DNA of 64,000 nucleotides from Nymphaea colorata. Taxonomy: Eukaryota; Streptophyta; Magnoliopsida; Nymphaeales; Nymphaeaceae. The position numbers were made by a program, and so were the translations under genes. Shown piece after piece: positions 22,380 to 34,918 of the stretch (position 1 is the first letter of the stretch; each line of letters opens with the position of its first letter). Where the stretch lies: NCBI RefSeq assembly GCF_008831285.2, contig NC_045148.1:5647001-5711000 (forward strand), in the 5' to 3' direction. Below the pieces are notes generated by a model that had not been told where the DNA came from, ran no database searches, and saw only the letters and a program-made list of their open reading frames with translations.

Positions 22380-24679
22380 TCAAACAAAATGAGAGGGATA
22401 CATATTTTCTACTATTTCTCTGCAGAGGGGGCATGTGAGGTGGGACGTGTATAGGGTGATGGATTTAAACATGCTGTCGTGATTGTGTCCTTTTCCTTTT
22501 TTCAGATTTCTTTTCAACCAAAGATTAAACAAGCAGAAAGTGGGGTAGTAGTGGGTCCTTCTTTATCATTTGTTTTGTAGCTTTTAATAGTGTGTAAATG
22601 ATGAGGAGCGGGAGCATGTGAGCTGGGTTCGTTTAAAATAAACGATTTAACTAACGATGATGGGCAGCCAAGTATGTCTATTATATATCTTTTCTCATCT
22701 TTTACCTGACTTGAGCACCGTGTTGTGGGGAGAGAGAGTGAGAGAGCACGTGGCCTAGAACATGATACTTTGATGAGCATTGACAATGTCAGTGTTGGAG
22801 AGAGAAAGAGAGATTCACAAAAAACCGCCAATTTCTCTTTTATTTAATCAAACTATGAGGTTTAAGAACTATTTATAGAAAGGTTGAAACATCCACACTT
22901 TTCCCCATCCTCTCCAAGATATAGATCTGCTTTTAGGACTTTGGGTATGAGGAACTCTAGATGACCAGGTCATTAGGGTCAGCAAGTTGACTCATCGGCC
23001 GATCGAATATCCAAATAACCATAATTCCATAATTGCAGTCAAATATCAGTGAGTCAAGCTGAATCAAGAGCAAGACAAAGGCAGAGGTGAGCCAGGTCGA
23101 ATCGAGCCAAGTCAGGTTCTACTTCGCCAAAACCGCAAGTCATGCCTGGATTTGTAAGAAATTCGATCTGACTTGGAAAATTTCTGATTTAGCTCGACTA
23201 GTTTGCCAAGTATGATTAAAAGAGACTTCTATTTTTGTTGATTTATACAACAATTTGACATAATATTAAACAAGATGAGTTGTTTCAAGAGGGAAAAGCA
23301 TGTCAACATTTATAATATTAGGATATGGTTTGAAATGCATTAGATGGAAATGACATTTGAATGAAATAAGCTTAACATTCAGAAGTTGTTCTAGTTGCAT
23401 GATAATGAAGTGGGCGTGTACATTACAAAAAGGAGTATGGACTAAGGAGGAAGGGCAATGCTATGTTCCTTTGTTCTTCCCTTCCCTATAAGCAGCTTTG
23501 ACGATGTCGGTAAGGAAAAGACAAGAAGACCATATCAGAATGGAGGGTCTTGCCCTGAAGCAAACACTGTAGCAAACACCTACAGTTGCTGTACCTTGCC
23601 ATTTCCACAACACATGTTTTAGGATTTTGTCCTCGTCTACGTGTTTTCATTTAAGAGGTCTATACTTCTTTATTCTTTCCATAAACCGAACCCTACCAAC
23701 GTGTCCATAGGGTTGGTTTAATGGAATCTGGCTTTAAATTGTCTGAAGCCAAATTCTTAATAATTTTTTTTGAAATAATTACAAAATGCCGCCTAGGTAT
23801 TGAGTAAATAACCAATGACTGCATAAGATTTGAAAAACAACAACAAGCGCTCATCTTTTTAAAGCAATTCGCAAAGACCCATGTTGCCAACGTACGTGGA
23901 AGGAAGGTGTGAACTTTTCATATTAAGATACAAACTCATACTTAAGTGGTTCACGAGCCGTGCAAAGAGAGCTCGAATTCTTCTCAAGTGTCTTAGACAA
24001 ATCTCAAACTTAAGTTGAGTTCGACATTATTAGCTCGAGCTCGGCTTGACTCTGCTCTGCTCGAGTTCTAAATACTCGAGCTTCGCTTAATTAATCTCAA
24101 ACTATGGATTGGCTTGCGGCAGACCAAACATTTCATTAAACTATTTTGTTTTTAAAGAAAAAGTGGTATGTAGATTTAAGACTTAACCTTACGCTGACAT
24201 CCATTTGAACCATTCATATGACAACATTGGGAGATATATATATATATATATATATATTCGGACTTCAACGAGTTTAACTGAACCGAACCCACTTATCTCA
24301 AGTTGGACTCGTTTATGTAATCAAGTTCATTTGTTAACTTGAACTTCAACTCAATTAATAAATCAGTAGAGGTCGAGTCAAGCGGAACCGCCTTCACTCT
24401 CGCTGGCTGTGTGCTTCAGCGTCAGCACTGGACCGGCTGCGCTCCTCCCGCGGCGCGGCTCCGGCAAGACCTGCAGCCAACTAGAGAGCACTTTTCCAAG
24501 CTTTCTGCAGCGCAACAGTGAAAATAAGGCTCCGTGTTGAATGGGGGCCCGGTCTCAGAAGTCAGAAGACAATTGTTTCAGTGCCCTTTTTTGAGATGAG
24601 GTGCATCTGTGTCGAGTCTGGTTGGTTGTCCATGCATGCCTTTACTTTCATTTCATGCCCAGTATAGAGGAGGCCCCAT
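22380..24679. other. Intergenic region upstream of the RGI-like gene
   Basis: No gene is supported. Stretches at about 23040-23210 and 23950-24110 are rich in GCTCGAGCTCGG-like words, typical of degraded plant DNA transposons. A (TA)n run lies at 24234-24257. The promoter of the minus-strand receptor kinase must lie at the left edge. Confidence 0.6.
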
Positions 24680-24888
24680 CTGCACTAGCAACTAAATTAA
24701 AAAAGAAAAGAAAAAACTATGTTTAAAAGTAACTAAAACTCAAGCAAATGGCTAGATTAAAAGAATGAACAAAAGAAAACTAACAAGAAGCTTGTATTTC
24801 TTTTCATCTTTTTCAACTATTTTCACCGTTTTCAAAATGAACCCATGCCCCCCTACATATAAAAAAAGGAATGGTTTGTAGATCTGGA
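24680..24888 (+). repeat. About 200-bp direct repeat, copy 1
   Basis: It recurs at 26560-26750 in the same orientation. Shared blocks include AACTAAAACTCAAGCAAA, GAAAACTAACAAGAAGCTT and TCAAAATGA, ending GTGGATCTGGA/GTAGATCTGGA. Ends TG...CA were not found. It could be a pair of eroded LTRs or a duplicated fragment. Confidence 0.75.
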
Positions 24889-25239
24889 ACCATTTACAAA
24901 CATTTACAGTTGTTTAGATATGATTTGGATCTGCTTTCGCTGCATCAGTTGGACAAGAGTCGTCCTGAACAAGTTTTAAATATATCGTTCCTCCAAAATG
25001 ATTCTTTACCTTAGAGGGTTTAGATCTGCCCAACAAAAGGTCTCACTGCTCATATCAAGTGGTGGTTCGCTCACAAGCTTCTATTGCTAATCAAGGTGGT
25101 GGCTTTAAAGAAGGAACACGAGTTTGGATACAATCTAAGAGCATCTTCAAATCAGATCCATCAAATCATATCTAGTCTCAAATGATGAAAAAAAAAGTGG
25201 CTAGAACCATATTCCAATTCCTATACCTAAGAATCAGGT

Positions 25240-25760
25240 GATACCGGTTAAAATCGGGTCCAAAACCCGATTCAGTTCGAATGGGTCTCATAATAATTGG
25301 CCAAAAACGTCGGGCTCACGAGATTTCTCCCGAGACATTCCTCGTGGTCTACCATTCCCACTTCAGACAGAGTACTCATCGGGGTACTCATCGGGTACCC
25401 CGGTACCTGGTACTTGGCCCGATCAGGTTGGAGCTGAAAAAACGGCCCGACGGACTGGGCCCGAGTCAGTCCGACTCGGCCCGTATATAATTTAAAAAAT
25501 AAATTTTAAAATTTAATAATATGTATTTTATTATTAAAAATATATTTTATATTACTAAAAAATTATTTTATAATTAAAAAATATTTTTTATTACTAAACG
25601 AGTGGGCGGAGATTCGGGTTATCGGGCCGGACCCGGGGCACGTTTCTGGCCCGACGGGCCGCCCCGGGCCAGGTTGCTGGGACGGGCCGACCGGGGCCGG
25701 GTTTTACCGGGTCGGGCCTGCCCCGCCCGGCCCGGCCCGTTGCCCATGTCTAGTGGCACC
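25240..25760. mobile_element. GC-rich-arm hAT-like element remnant(s)
   Basis: GGCCCGACGG / CGGGCCGG-type GC-rich arms (about 25400-25490 and 25610-25745) surround an AT-rich core (25490-25600). The right end reads GGCCCGTTGCCCATGTCTAG, the inverted form of the TGGGCAACGGGCC start common to plant hAT elements. A left terminus could not be matched. It has the same architecture as 29674-30035. Confidence 0.6.
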
Positions 25761-25844
25761 CACCGCCTAACAACCGACAATAGTGGGTGAACGCCGGGGG
25801 GCGGCCAACCCACGGGCGGAGGTCGATCGGATGGCAACGTCTCT

Positions 25845-26520
25845 ATGTTTCATCCGTCAGTTGCAGAGGGAACGAGGATGATTCCACTCTTGCTAGCGGC
25901 GTTTCTTGTACCACCACCGACCGGCGATAGGAACTGCGACATTCGTCGCACCTCTCTCTGCCTACCCAAAGCGACGAGAAAGCCCGACCTGATGATGCTT
26001 GCTTTAAGGCATCTTCGTCTTGGGCAGACCACTAATGGTAGAATCCGGCCATACCCTCTCCAAAATCTGACGGCGGTTCAACGTCCCTCCGGCCATGGGT
26101 TTCGACCACTCCGGCCACTCCACCGGTTAGAGGAATGATGGCTGGATTCCTCGCCTCCCACAGCTGTAGATTCCGTCTGTCGATGGGAGGAACACGAAAC
26201 AATCGGTTTCCTACTTCCTCCAGACGAATGAAAGAGGGCCTTCGGTCGGAACCCTCGACGATGGATCTGGTTCGCCGACTCGTAATGGAGCTCCAGCGGA
26301 ACTCCTTCCGATGTGGCCTCAACTGAATCACGGCTCCACGTTCCCCCCAAACCCCCAACGCCTTTCGCAAGGTAATGCAACTACTTACCTCTTCCATTTC
26401 AGCTGGTCGGACGGTCATTGAAGCCCATGAAGGTTTTGTGTGTTCTGCAAAGCTAGCAGAACATCTTTCTAAATTCATCGAGCCTTTGTGCGATGAAATC
26501 TACCTTTTTGCAAAATTCTG
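25845..26520. other. GC-moderate block with overlapping open frames, no recognised product
   Basis: Open frames on both strands (for example 26032-26478 minus) arise from higher GC content than the surroundings. None shows a domain or splice context. The block lies between the two 200-bp direct repeats, so it could be captured or internal transposon sequence. Confidence 0.4.
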
Positions 26521-26559
26521 CTTGCTGTAGGTAGGGTTAACTAATCTTAACCCGTCTGC

Positions 26560-26750
26560 ACTCATTACCAAATTAAAAGAAAAAATTACGTTTAAAACTA
26601 ACTAAAACTCAAGCAAAAGACTAGACGAAAAGAAAGAACAAAGAAAACTAACAAGAAGCTTATTTTCTTTTCAACTTTTAAAACTATTTCTACCGATTTC
26701 AAAATGATCTTTATATTTATATAAAAGAAAGAGATGGATTGTGGATCTGG
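26560..26750 (+). repeat. About 200-bp direct repeat, copy 2
   Basis: Same-orientation partner of 24680-24888, clearly diverged by point changes and small indels. The pair brackets about 1.67 kb. Confidence 0.75.
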
Positions 26751-27539
26751 ATTTATTTACACGATCAACCCCGCAGAATGTAGCTCTTTGACCGTACTCC
26801 ACTAAATTAACCATACTCAAAACGTTAGGGGTTTTGATGATGCCTGAATTATGAAATTTTAAAATTGAAATTCTCATTTTGATGAAATAGGAATTGCATT
26901 ATCAAATAAAGAAATTTGATTTTAGAAATATGAGCTCATTTTTAAATCAAAATTCTAGAATGATGACTCTACCTTAGGGGGTTGAATTACAAAATTGTAG
27001 ATTTTTCTTACAGCACAAAAGGTTTTAATTCTTCAATTATCTAGAATTATAATTCCTATTTTATCAAACACCTCATTCTCAATTTCAGAATCAAAATTCC
27101 AAACCGACGAGCACAAACGAAAAATTAGAATTAAAATTTTCATTCCAATTTCGGTTTGAAGGGAAGTTTTGTTTCTATATCAAAAACAACAACAAGACAG
27201 ATTTTTTTTTTTTTTTTTGTTGTTTAACCTTTGTCCTTAAAGATATTTTTACTCAAAAGAACCTGTATTTTCACTTGTTGAATTGAATAAATAGAAGGAG
27301 TATTTCACTTTACCGTTTGCCTGCGAAACTCCACCCTTCCCTCCATCTCCTAAGGTACCAAGGTGTCAAATGTGAATACCCCAAGTTTTCACTTACTATA
27401 AAATTTTGTCACCCCATAAAAAAATCATTTTCAGTCTCATCTATATATTGTCATTCTTCCATTCATCCTAATTCAAACATTGAGCAACAGGATCAAGAAT
27501 CAGATATCCAAAAGTCATCTTTTTTATTCAAACTCCGAA
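26751..27539. other. AT-rich intergenic sequence
   Basis: It has short palindromic AAATTC/GAATTT words and a T-run (about 27201-27219). No gene or clear element was seen. Confidence 0.6.
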
Positions 27540-28115
27540 TCTAAGCCCCAAATCGGTTTTGAATCCAAATCCAAACCCTAGATTCACTTTAGAACCAAAA
27601 TGAAGCCCAAACCTCACATCCAGATTCAATTATCAATTTGAGATCCAAATATAATTCTGGATCCAATTTGGATCCAAATCTGACCTCTGGATCCATTTTG
27701 AATCCAAATGATCAATTTTAGATCTAAATCTAGTTTCTAGATCCTATTGGGATCCCAACTCACTTCTGGAACCATTTAAGATCCGAACATTTTCATGTCC
27801 CAATATAGTTTCTGAATCCCATTCAGATAAATTCTGACTTTCTGATCCAAATGTTCTTCAATCTAACTTTGGATCTGTTGCAGATCCAAACTATCAATTT
27901 CAAATTCAAAGTGTCACTGTCAGATCCATGTAGATCTAAAATGTAGCTTTTGGATCAATTTGGATATAAGCTACTGCTTTAGGATCAAAACTATCACTTC
28001 CAGATCCAAACTACTGTTTTTGGATCCAAATCACCATTTGGATCCAAATCCAAAATTTAGATAAAAAAACTCGCAATCAAGATCCAAAATTCCATTTTCA
28101 GATCTCTTGGGGGCA
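27540..28115 (+). repeat. Degenerate GATCCAAA minisatellite-like array
   Basis: Words such as GATCCAAATC, TCTGGATCCA, TAGATCCTATTGGGATCC and GATCCAAACTA recur roughly every 20-50 bases over about 570 bp, the clearest stretches at about 29-30 bases. Units are too diverged for a fixed period. There is no open reading frame across it. Confidence 0.75.
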
Positions 28116-28834
28116 CAAGATTGAATGCATCATGAAAATCTTCCAAATTACCCTTTATTTTCACTTAAAAATTTTGAAAATAAATATGATTTTCCAACAT
28201 ATCCTCTGTTTTTCCAAATTCCCCTTCGTTTCCATTTCAAAATGCCTCAAATCTAAAATTTCCCAGAATACGCCTGGTCTGCCCATTAATTTTTCTGAAA
28301 TTACTTTTTTTTTTTAATTTTATTTTTTTTTTTTAAACGAGACCCGCTAGGCTAAGCCCACACGCCCTAGCTTGGCCAGGCGCATCACCGCTCATTGGCT
28401 GCGTAAAGCCATGCACTGGCCACAAACTGGCACCTGCCTACTAGGGTTGGTGAGGGCCATGCATGGCTTGGTCAGGATGGTCAAATGGCCATTTGCCTAG
28501 CCAAGATGGGATGACCGAGCCAAATAGTTAAAACGACCATTAACCAAGTCAACTTAAAATTTTGATATTTTAAAAAGATCAATATGCTCCTGGTAGGGTA
28601 ATGATTCTTTTTTTTTTTTTTGAAAATTATTATCTATTTTGAATATGAAAATGACACCATCAGTAGAGCAATTATGTGTCTTCGGGGTCATTATAATCTT
28701 CTTTTATTTTATAAAATGACAAAAATGCCCCTACGAAGGTGATGATTCAGACATATTTCATAGCTCCAAAGGTGAAGGGGCATGTTCAAGTATACCTAAC
28801 TCTCTTCTCGCCCACATTTGTTCCATTCCGGTAT
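28116..28834. other. Intergenic sequence
   Basis: An AT-rich stretch with T-runs, then a GC-moderate patch (28340-28550) rich in GGCCA / TGGCC words. No gene is supported. Confidence 0.5.
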
Positions 28835-28975
28835 CTTTTATTTTTTTATAATGTTTGGTTAATTTCTCTTAATCTATGGGGAAATGGGGAAATGGTGGTA
28901 CCTTAAGAATTTTATTTTTTTTATAATGTTTGGTTAATTTCTCGTAATCTATGGGAAAATGGTGGTACCTTCAAC
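28835..28975 (+). repeat. 75-bp tandem duplication
   Basis: TTATAATGTTTGGTTAATTT at 28846 recurs at 28921. Both copies continue through AATCTATGGG and AATGGTGGTACCTT. The first copy carries an extra GGGGAAATG. Confidence 0.85.
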
Positions 28976-29665
28976 TTTTTACAAGAATTAAGAATTGATT
29001 TTTAGTTGTAATCTCTTTTTCAAGGTATGTTAATATTTAATATTATTTTCTTTTCTCTTTCCATCCCTTTCCTTAACCTCTCTCTATCATTCTCTCTCTC
29101 CTCTCTCATTTTCTCTTTCTCTCCGTCCTTGACCTCCAAAGAAGACCTCCTTTAAATAAGTTTGTTCCATCTCCTCTTGTTTATGTTACTTATTTTGCTT
29201 CTTTCTAAGTTTTTTTTTTTTCATGTTGATTAATGTATTTCGTTGATTAATTTTATCTATGCTTAGATTAAATTATAATTTAATTTTTTCTATTGATTAG
29301 GCATCAATGGGGATAGTTATGCCCCTCTCTCTTAAGTTTAATTGTTAATTTACTTAGATAATGCACACATTGTCCTTTATTAAAGACTTAAAGGATAATC
29401 AATTCCTGATCGTGATACTAATCCTGCCCTCATGAGTCTCTTAAACCTTGGTTAAAAACACTTTGTTTCGTTTAAATATGTTCAAAATAAGACTATTTGT
29501 TAGTTCTTAACTTTTGTGCACTTCATATAGTTTTCTCTTAGCTTTAATTTAATTATATTTATACACACTAAACTTAGTTGAGAATTTAAGAACGATTGAA
29601 GCCATCTTTTTGAAACATCAAGTAAGTTCACTTAAATTTAATTTCCTAGTCAATTAGTTGCTATG
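28976..29665. other. Intergenic AT-rich sequence with CT-rich patch
   Basis: A CT-rich tract lies at about 29050-29125. No gene was seen. Confidence 0.5.
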
Positions 29666-29673
29666 GGGTATGG

Positions 29674-30035
29674 ACCTTAAGGGTGGGTATCTGCCCGGCC
29701 CGGTAAGGGCCGGCCCGGGTCTCGTTCCTGGCCCGGGTCTTGTTCCGGGCCCGGCCCGGCCCGGGTCTCGTTCCGGGACCGGCCCGGCCTGGCCCATTTA
29801 AATTTAAAAAATATTTTTTAATTATAAAGTAACATCTTTTTAATATAAAATGTATTTATTAAGAATAAAAAAATATTATTAAAACAAAAAATTAAAAAAA
29901 ATATATATTTTTTTAACTTACCGGGCCTAAACGGGCCGGGCCGGACAGACCCGGGCCTGGCTGTCGGGCCCGGCCTGGCCCGGGCTGGGATTTTCCCGGC
30001 CCATACCGGGCCGGCCCGGCCCAACGCCCAGCCTT
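29674..30035. mobile_element. Non-autonomous hAT-like element with GC-rich arms and 8-bp target duplication
   Basis: GGGTATGG flanks both sides (29666-29673 and 30036-30043). Inside are degenerate inverted ends: left ...AAGGGTGGGTAT, right inverted AAGGCTGGGCGTT. Arms of repeated GGCCCGGCCCGG enclose a 150-bp AT-rich core. There is no transposase. The 8-bp duplication fits hAT. The left end has five extra bases (ACCTT) relative to the right, so the exact terminus is uncertain. Confidence 0.7.
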
Positions 30036-30043
30036 GGGTATGG

Positions 30044-33000
30044 TATGCGCCCCTTTCGCTCTCTTTTACTGTAAGTTGTGAATTTTTAATTTCACTTTTA
30101 TGCATTTCATTTAGTTTATTTCTTGTTTTAATATTAAACTCAGTCAGAGATAGCATGTCTAGTTGAGAATTGAGGATTATTAACCTTTTAGCCACACTAC
30201 TAAACTGCTTTAGGAAATAAACAATCATCCTTAAAGCCTTAAAACAAACAAACTTAAATTATGCGTAAATAACTTTTAATCATATACATTTTTCATATCT
30301 GACTATAATTTAAGTATGATACATTTAATATTATATCCTAAGTACTAATTCAGGTATATAAATAGTCTCTACTTGCTTGAATTTTTCTAGTTAGATAGAC
30401 TGTTTTTAAATTACATCGATGTTTTCCAAAAGAATTTAAAAAAGTGCAAGTATTTCAAAAACTAAGTTCCTAAAAGCTCAAAAAACTAAATGATTATGAC
30501 ATTATAAAATTTAGGAAAATCAAAGCTAAATCACGTGCAATCAAGATCAGGTGTTTATAGGGTTTAGGTTATGGGATGTAGACCTAGAGTGATAATTCAG
30601 ATCCAAATCCAAAGTCCATGATCATGATCCAAAGATTAAGTTTGAGTTCAGATCCTATCAAAAAAAGCGCCCAACAAGTATAAGAACTGATGAAGATGGA
30701 CAACAGTAACCAGAAACTTTACTGTAGCTCAAGGAATAAAATTCAAATTTTTAAAAAATTTCCCACCTAAACAAGCTTGGGATGAAAAAAAGATCCGTTA
30801 AATCGATTTCCACAAAGATATTTCTGGAAATATCATTCCACCCCAAGGGGTGGGATGAACTTTCTGGATGAAAAAAATGCCCGTTGAGCGTGCACGGAAA
30901 CGATCTCACGAGGCAGCTGGTTGAAGCCCCTTGTGCTGCTTCCCTATGGCAGCCTCCTCATCCTGCAACTTTTTGGGAGTGAACGAAGACAGAGAAGCAC
31001 GGCTAGAAGGGAGTGAGCAGTTCCAGCCTCGAATCTGCTCCTCGAATCATGTCCAGTGCATGTGTTGGCTGCCGGAGCCTTCTTATCATGCCTTCATCCA
31101 CCAATCCACTCTTTCACACCCGATTTCTTGAGGTGCCGTGAAGACGCATTGAGGCGGAGGGTTTCAGGAGTTCAGTTAGAGAGAGAGAGAGAGAGAGAGA
31201 GAACTGAATGAGACTCACCTTCAAAACAGAGTCGTCAGTCGCCGGCTTTATTGTGTCGCCAGTGATCGAAAGACAGTGGTCGGATGAAGAGCAAGGAGAT
31301 GAGAAACGGGAAAGATCGGCGAGAGAGGAAGACCGAGGGATTCAACTTTGTGAAAACTTTCCAAATGAGCCAAATAATTTCAATAAATTTGTGAAAAGTT
31401 TGAAATGCTTTCAAAACAATTGCATCGTCACCCTACAACTTCTTATTAAATTTACAAAAGGGCACACATTTCACTTCTTTCAACTTATTCCCATCCACGA
31501 CCATCAAACTAATAAATAAATTGCCTGGAATCGTTATCCCATTCCATCAAACATTAAGAGGTTTTGGAAATATGGATTTTCTTTTCAATTCACCAATTCC
31601 GCAAATAAATTTCTAGAAATTTCTTCCTGTTTCTATATTTCCAAGGCATCAAATGGAAGGAAAATTCCTTGAAGCCACATTTGAGACACCCAGAAACTTG
31701 ATGCTTCTCTCAAAGAGGAAGAAGACCAAAGAAACTTGTTTCTCATTTGTGGAGAGCTTGTTTCATTTAAAATGGAAACTCGCTCCTCAGTTAATTTATT
31801 TTTACTTTGTCCTCAATCTTTTAGCCTTTTTACTATTTTTTTCTTATTTTTTCCAATGATTTTTTGTTTTCCATGATAATAGATATGAGAACTATAATTA
31901 TATGTTTAACTTTCATGTTTTTCTTATTTACATATTTGATGCTACAAATTGACTTATATTTTTTTTGCTCATACAATCGTTCCATAAACATATTTTGCTT
32001 CTGCTCTTCCCAGAAAATTTTTTAGGCTTGTTCCCTGCCTCTACTTCCTATGTCACTTCCCCTGTCCCTAACCAATCCTGGTATTATGATGGACACATTG
32101 AAATGCAACGTGAAGATCACCTCTTTCCACTGCTTTCCAGTAAATATATTGCATCCAGTCTCCATCCTGTCATTCCTACAACCAGGTTCTTGTTCTATAT
32201 GGAGTGTGCTTGTTGCCTCACCAAGCAGTTGATTGTTCCAACAAAATAATTTATCCAAACTACCAAACACAGGTTCCACAACAGCTAAACACATATGGTG
32301 AAAATAGTCTTAAGAGATACAACAAAAAAGAGATATTTTCACTTTTTTTTTTCTGAACAATAAACCACTACACTTTTTTGTGAGCCATAATAAATCAAAA
32401 ACTTAACAATATCAAATCTTCAGGATGTCTTTATACGTTTCATCTAAGTGATTGATGGTGCAGCCTAGTAGATGCCTATGGATGGTCAAGCAATGAGAGG
32501 AGGCAGTTGCCAAAACTATCTATCCAGTCCTTTCAGGAGCATCTAAACTGCAAGTTCATGCACAGCTAGTTTCCATTCCATTATTCAAAAATCTGCTGAT
32601 ATATGAATCTTGCTCACATGTTTTTTATACATTTAATCTACTGGAATGACTGAAGATAAAACTTTAAGTCTTTAACTCACAGAAAATATGATTTAGCATG
32701 TGTTAGAAAATCCCTTGATCACAAAGGTCATAGAAATGGCTTATTAAGAGAAAAACAGAAGTTAGAAAATAGAGAAGAAACACAAGCACACCACAAAAAA
32801 TATGGTACCTTGGGATAGCTATAATACAGAATTAAACTACTATTTTTCTAAAAATTTAAAAAGCAGAAGGTTACTTGGTCTCCGTTGTAACAACAAACGC
32901 CTGCAACCAAATGCATCCAGAAAGTGCAACCATCGATAACTCTTCCATTTCCCTTTTGTCATCAGCATACGCATGTATGCTAATAATAAACACAACAAGT

Positions 33001-34918
33001 GCCTGTCATGTATGAATCACATGCAAGATTGAATTTTCTTCAGGAAAGCAAAGCTTCTGGTAATAGCTGGTTGGTGTGCTAGCAAATAGGCTGACAAATA
33101 GCTTTCCAAACCTTGACGTGTCATAAAGAGTACATGAAGTTTCTGATATGTATGTACTCTTCGTTGCAGTGATTGAGCAGGATATGATTGAGTACACTTG
33201 AAAGTAACCCCAATGTAAGCATAAGAAGATAAGTGTAAATATAGCTATTAAGTGGTATGCACAGCCTTGTTACATCATATTATCTCATATATATGAGAGT
33301 AACTCATATATGAGAAAATGAATACCAGGCTTGACCTGTGGAAAGTGCTAAGTATTCAATGGACTAGGATGACACTCGTTATTGGTCATGGATGAACGGT
33401 GATAATGTAGTGTAGACCTTCCAGTTGGACTACAATGTGAGCATAAGCTCCCTAGCTCTTACAGGTGTAACAATTTGTGGGCCATTGCACAAGACACTTC
33501 TGAGAAGTGTGTCAATTCTCCTGCCACAAGAATGTTGAAGGATAGCCTTCTAACATCTCTGGTTAGACTAGTCTCATGAAGAAACACATCAGCTGAAACG
33601 CGAGTTTGGTATACTATCATGGAGTGAAATAGATGGTTGCACTCTTTATTTAAATTGTTGATTCCCCTCCCATCTATGGTGTTGCCCCCTTATGGCATCT
33701 GTCAAGACTCTTACAGCTATTGCTTCCATAAGGAATGGCCTATATATCAATTAGATGTTAAAAATGTATTTGGTGATGTTATTATGTAAGTACATGTATG
33801 TTATGATGTACATTTATTTTTTTTCTTGTATCTAACTTTCTGCATAACTATTTTGCATTTTCATTTTGGTGAAGTAAACTTTGACCAAGAGGGTTGACTA
33901 GTTGGTGGCTGGTCCCTAATTGCTCCAGTTAAAGATGTTGGGTCTTAGCCAATGGCTAGCTGAACCCTGGGCCAATTGTATAAGCACAGGGTCATGTATC
34001 TTCAATGCTTCTAACCATTAGTTAGTGAAAGGTTTGTGCCTTGGCAATTTCTTGAGTGTTTATGGTGATTGGCCTCAGTGCCTCTTTCCTCTTCTTTATT
34101 GGGATAGTTTTGTGTCTACTGTGTAGGAATTGTTACATCAACCCACTGACACAAAGGTCCCAATGAAGTTTCAACTACAACAAGCAGTTCATGGTTTCAC
34201 TCTTTACGCAGTGGACTCCAAAACAGAAAATGCTGAAACATGAGAAACATGTGAAACAAACTCGAGCTTCAGCTTCAAAATAAAACTTGAAGGAAACACC
34301 CAAACCACAGAACGTACTGCTTACTTAGACAATTCAGGATCATATATGGAGTTAAAAAAGTAAATCAATCAACAATAGTAAAGAAAATTTTTACTCACAT
34401 GGAACAACGATCTTCCAATTTTTATAGAGTCGGGGTGTGACAAAAAGTCTGAATCTACTTGTCATTTTTATAGAGTTTCCAGGTCCTCATCCCACATACA
34501 GGGACCTCCTGCTGCAACTACTCTCTACCAATTTGACAAAGAGGATTTGACGGCAGAGTAATTAGAGGGATGTCCAAAGGATGTAGAATGAATGACCCTG
34601 CATTTAGAGGGATGTCCAAAGGATGTAGAATGAATGACCCTACATCTTATGGATCTCTGGCAGATATTTGTGTTTGCAGGTTGTTAAAAAGTTTGCCTTG
34701 GTTAGTTTTGTAAAATGTTATTTTCTTCAATATCATTCAAAAACTCTTTGGATTAGCTGGTATTCCATCTTTTATGTACAGTTAATAGAGGACCTGTAGT
34801 CTGCCTGCCTCCATTCATTGCTAATGCTTCCTTCCAGTCGTCCTACACCACACCTTATAAAATCGATCTTTTAGACTAGCTGCTAGCAACTCCTAGCTGC
34901 AACTATGGTGAACCAACT
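30044..34918. other. Gene-free intergenic region
   Basis: No host gene was recognised. Around 30730-30860 and 31530-31600 the sequence resembles the left and right subterminal parts of the 47517-50563 transposon (ATTCAAATTTTTAAAAAATTT; TTCCATCAAACA), so a shorter relative may lie here, with a (GA)n run (31180-31202) inside. A 42-bp tandem repeat (AGAGGGATGTCCAAAGGATG) lies at 34563-34646. The remainder is unremarkable AT-rich sequence. Confidence 0.5.
34563..34646 (+). repeat. 42-bp tandem duplication
   Basis: Two copies starting TAGAGGGATGTCC at 34563 and 34605, differing at one or two bases. Confidence 0.9.

Noticed and set aside
26032-26478. 148-codon open frame, minus strand
   Set aside because: Several overlapping open frames on both strands in a GC-moderate block. 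No recognisable domain.
27540-28115. CRISPR-like array
   Set aside because: Repeats are degenerate with irregular spacing, and the window is a plant nuclear genome.
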